Source: Sulfuricella sp.
GTDB lineage: Bacteria; Pseudomonadota; Gammaproteobacteria; Burkholderiales; Sulfuricellaceae
DNA: 7,159 nt
Assembly (NCBI GenBank): GCA_019911785.1
Contig: JAIOJM010000063.1
Span: 1 to 7,159 of the forward strand
Direction of reading: 5' to 3'
A program made the position numbers and the translations under genes. This document shows positions 5,687-7,159 of this stretch, piece after piece. The notes beneath the pieces are model-generated. The model had not been told where the DNA came from, did not search any database, and was given only the letters and a program-made list of their open reading frames with translations. The stretch's first letter is position 1; every line of letters starts with the position of its first letter.

Positions 5687-5715
5687 GTAAACAAGGCGTC
5701 GTGCTTTGTTAACAA
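5687..5715. promoter_or_regulatory. Candidate operator: dyad upstream of DUF4202 gene
   Basis: TTGTTAACAA (5706-5715) is a perfect 10-base palindrome. In addition, GTAAACAA (5687-5694) and TTGTTAAC (5706-5713) form an inverted pair at 7 of 8 positions, 11 bases apart. Both lie 37-65 bases upstream of the DUF4202 start, in the divergent region shared with lnt, where a repressor or activator could bind. No factor can be named. Confidence 0.25.
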
Positions 5716-5727
5716 GTAATTTTTATG

Positions 5728-5770
5728 CCGCAAATGAAGCGGTGATTTCGCCGTTGGTTTTCCTCTGCGG
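5728..5770. repeat. Possible degenerate third copy of the CGCAAAG inverted repeat
   Basis: CCGCAAATGAAG (5728-5739) and the reverse complement of 5759-5770 (CCGCAGAGGAAA) agree at 9 of 12 positions around a 19-base centre. The ends resemble the arms of the repeats flanking phoH, but the match is short and weak. Confidence 0.3.
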
Positions 5771-5809
5771 TGACTGCAGAGTTAATATCTAATCCAGCAC
5801 CTTACATCG

Positions 5810-5815
5810 TATAAT
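5810..5815 (+). promoter_or_regulatory. Candidate -10 element for lnt
   Basis: A perfect TATAAT occurs 93 bases before the lnt start. No good -35 hexamer is found 16-18 bases upstream and there is no extended TGn. Because the DUF4202 gene isolates lnt from corC, lnt needs a promoter here, which raises the likelihood. The rest of the 5651-5908 gap shows no coding signal. Confidence 0.4.
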
Positions 5816-5908
5816 TGGCGTTGGACTACGCACCTGCTTGTCATGTAAACGCCGCCAACAGATGACTTTTAACAAGAAAAATTCGCCCCTTGGGGTCGTG
5901 CTGCCAGG

Positions 5909-7159
5909 ATGACGAAACCCGCCGCTGCATTCTTCAGCTTACTGCCGGTCCAGATGACCGTCGCCCTGATGATCGGGGCGATCACCGTTTCCGGTTTCGC
6001 GCCGGACTACCTGTTCTCCCTGCCGTTGCTCACGGTGGCGGCGCTGTTGCTGCTGTGGTCGCGTGCCTCGTCGCGCATGGCCGCAGCCTACACCGGTTTT
6101 GCTTTCGGACTGGGTTTCTTCGGCGCCGGGGTGAGCTGGGTGTATGTGAGCATTCACGAATACGGCGGCATGCCGATGCCGCTGGCGGTGGTGGCGACCT
6201 TCTTGTTTTGCCTGGTGCTGTCCCTGTTCCCTGCCGTGGCGGGTTTGCTCCAGGCCGGTCCCGGCGGCCTGACCCGGCGGCGTGCCCTGTTGCTGATCCC
6301 GGCGTTGTGGGTATTGATGGAGTGGGTCAGGGGCTGGCTTTTCACCGGCTTTCCCTGGCTGGCGCTGGGTTACTCGCAGGCGATAGCCAGCCCGCTGGCG
6401 GGCTTCGCGCCGGTGTTCGGGGTGTACGGGGTGTCGCTTGCCTCAGCCTTGTGTGCCGGTGCGCTGGCGCTGTTGGCGGATGTCCGGCTGCGCCGACGCG
6501 GCAGGGCGGGCATGGTTTTCCCGGGGGTGATCATCCTGGCGCTGGCTGTGGCGGGGTTTGTCCTGAAGCAGGTCGAATGGGTCAGGCCGCTGGGCGCGCC
6601 GGTTTCTGTCAGCCTGCTGCAGGGCAACATTCCGCAGGAGATGAAGTGGCGCGAGGATAAGGCCAGGAGCACGCTCGACACTTACATGGCGATGACGCTG
6701 GCGAGTTCCGGGCGCCTGATCGTGCTGCCGGAAACGGCGCTGCCGATGTTGCTGCATAACCTGCCGTTGAGCTACCTGGAGATGCTGTCCGGGCGTGCTC
6801 GCGAGCGGGGCGGCGACGTGCTGGTGGGCGTGCCCGAGTACACCGAGAACGGGGAGTATTTCAACAGCGTGCTGAGTCTCGGCAGTTCGCCGACGCAGGT
6901 TTACCGCAAAGTCCATCTGGTACCGTTCGGCGAATTCATCCCGTTCAAGCCGCTGTTCGGCTGGGTCGTCCGTGTACTTCATATTCCGCTGTCGGACTTC
7001 TCGCGCGGCGAGACCATCCAGCCGCCATTGCAGGTGGCCGGCCAGAAGGTGGCGATGGCGATTTGCTACGAGGACGTGTTCGGCGAGGAGTTGATCAACC
7101 AGCTCCCGGCCGCATCGCTGCTGGTGAATGTCAGCAACGACGCCTGGTTCGGCGATACC
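5909..7159 (+). CDS. lnt: Apolipoprotein N-acyltransferase Lnt (3' truncated by window)
   Basis: Lnt is an inner-membrane enzyme that transfers an acyl chain from phospholipid to the amino group of the lipid-modified cysteine of apolipoproteins, the last step of lipoprotein maturation. The first 417 codons are present, of roughly 500. Residues 10-220 form several hydrophobic membrane segments, with the conserved LMEWVRGWLFTGFPWLALGY motif at 136-155. The periplasmic nitrilase-like domain begins near 232 (VSLLQGNIPQEMKW). The catalytic triad is visible: E275 in VLPETALP, K334 in YRKVHLVPFGEFIP and C386 in AICYEDVFGE. The frame is still open at the edge, after NVSNDAWFGDT. ATG 5909 is the first in-frame start; its ribosome site is poor (only GGGG about 13 bases upstream), and Met16 is an alternative. 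In relatives lnt directly follows corC; here 891 bases containing an antisense gene separate them. Confidence 0.96.
   Translation, partial: MTKPAAAFFSLLPVQMTVALMIGAITVSGFAPDYLFSLPLLTVAALLLLWSRASSRMAAAYTGFAFGLGFFGAGVSWVYVSIHEYGGMPMPLAVVATFLFCLVLSLFPAVAGLLQAGPGGLTRRRALLLIPALWVLMEWVRGWLFTGFPWLALGYSQAIASPLAGFAPVFGVYGVSLASALCAGALALLADVRLRRRGRAGMVFPGVIILALAVAGFVLKQVEWVRPLGAPVSVSLLQGNIPQEMKWREDKARSTLDTYMAMTLASSGRLIVLPETALPMLLHNLPLSYLEMLSGRARERGGDVLVGVPEYTENGEYFNSVLSLGSSPTQVYRKVHLVPFGEFIPFKPLFGWVVRVLHIPLSDFSRGETIQPPLQVAGQKVAMAICYEDVFGEELINQLPAASLLVNVSNDAWFGDT

Noticed and set aside
5890..6660. A 256-codon plus-strand frame overlapping lnt in another frame
   Set aside because: It is Gly/Ala/Arg-rich shadow sequence; the correct frame starting at 5909 gives a clear Lnt with the catalytic triad and runs to the window end.

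Overview
The window looks like chromosomal DNA of a GC-rich betaproteobacterium. The order miaB, phoH (ybeZ), ybeY, corC (ybeX), lnt is the conserved proteobacterial cluster, and the protein sequences read as betaproteobacterial. Placement near the Gallionellaceae/Sulfuricellaceae branch is only an impression, drawn from the intergenic repeats and the DUF4202 gene. No prophage, CRISPR array or intact mobile element is visible.

Layout: positions 1-462 hold the 3' end of a KefB/KefC-type K+/H+ antiporter gene. The gap at 463-647 contains a small antisense scrap of an IS4-type transposase and a good sigma-70 promoter. That promoter serves a Met(CAT) tRNA gene at 648-724. A small exported protein of unknown function (801-1103) follows and lies 9 bases before miaB (1113-2441). 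phoH (2546-3502), ybeY (3687-4148) and corC (4175-5017) follow on the same strand. A DUF4202 gene lies on the opposite strand (5045-5650), convergent with corC. lnt starts at 5909 and runs off the right edge, with its catalytic Glu, Lys and Cys all inside the window.

Together the plus-strand genes form an RNA-maintenance and envelope group. MiaB modifies A37 of tRNAs, YbeY acts in rRNA processing and ribosome quality control, and PhoH/YbeZ is its ATPase partner. CorC is linked to Mg2+/Co2+ homeostasis, and Lnt finishes lipoprotein maturation.

Two features depart from the textbook cluster. First, phoH is bracketed by two copies of an imperfect inverted repeat (terminal arm ACCGCAAAGG), one in each flanking gap. 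Second, the antisense DUF4202 gene separates corC from lnt, so lnt probably has its own promoter. I do not see a convincing new multi-gene system. The best leads are the repeat family around phoH, the DUF4202 interruption, the transposase scrap and an odd base pair in the tRNA anticodon stem.
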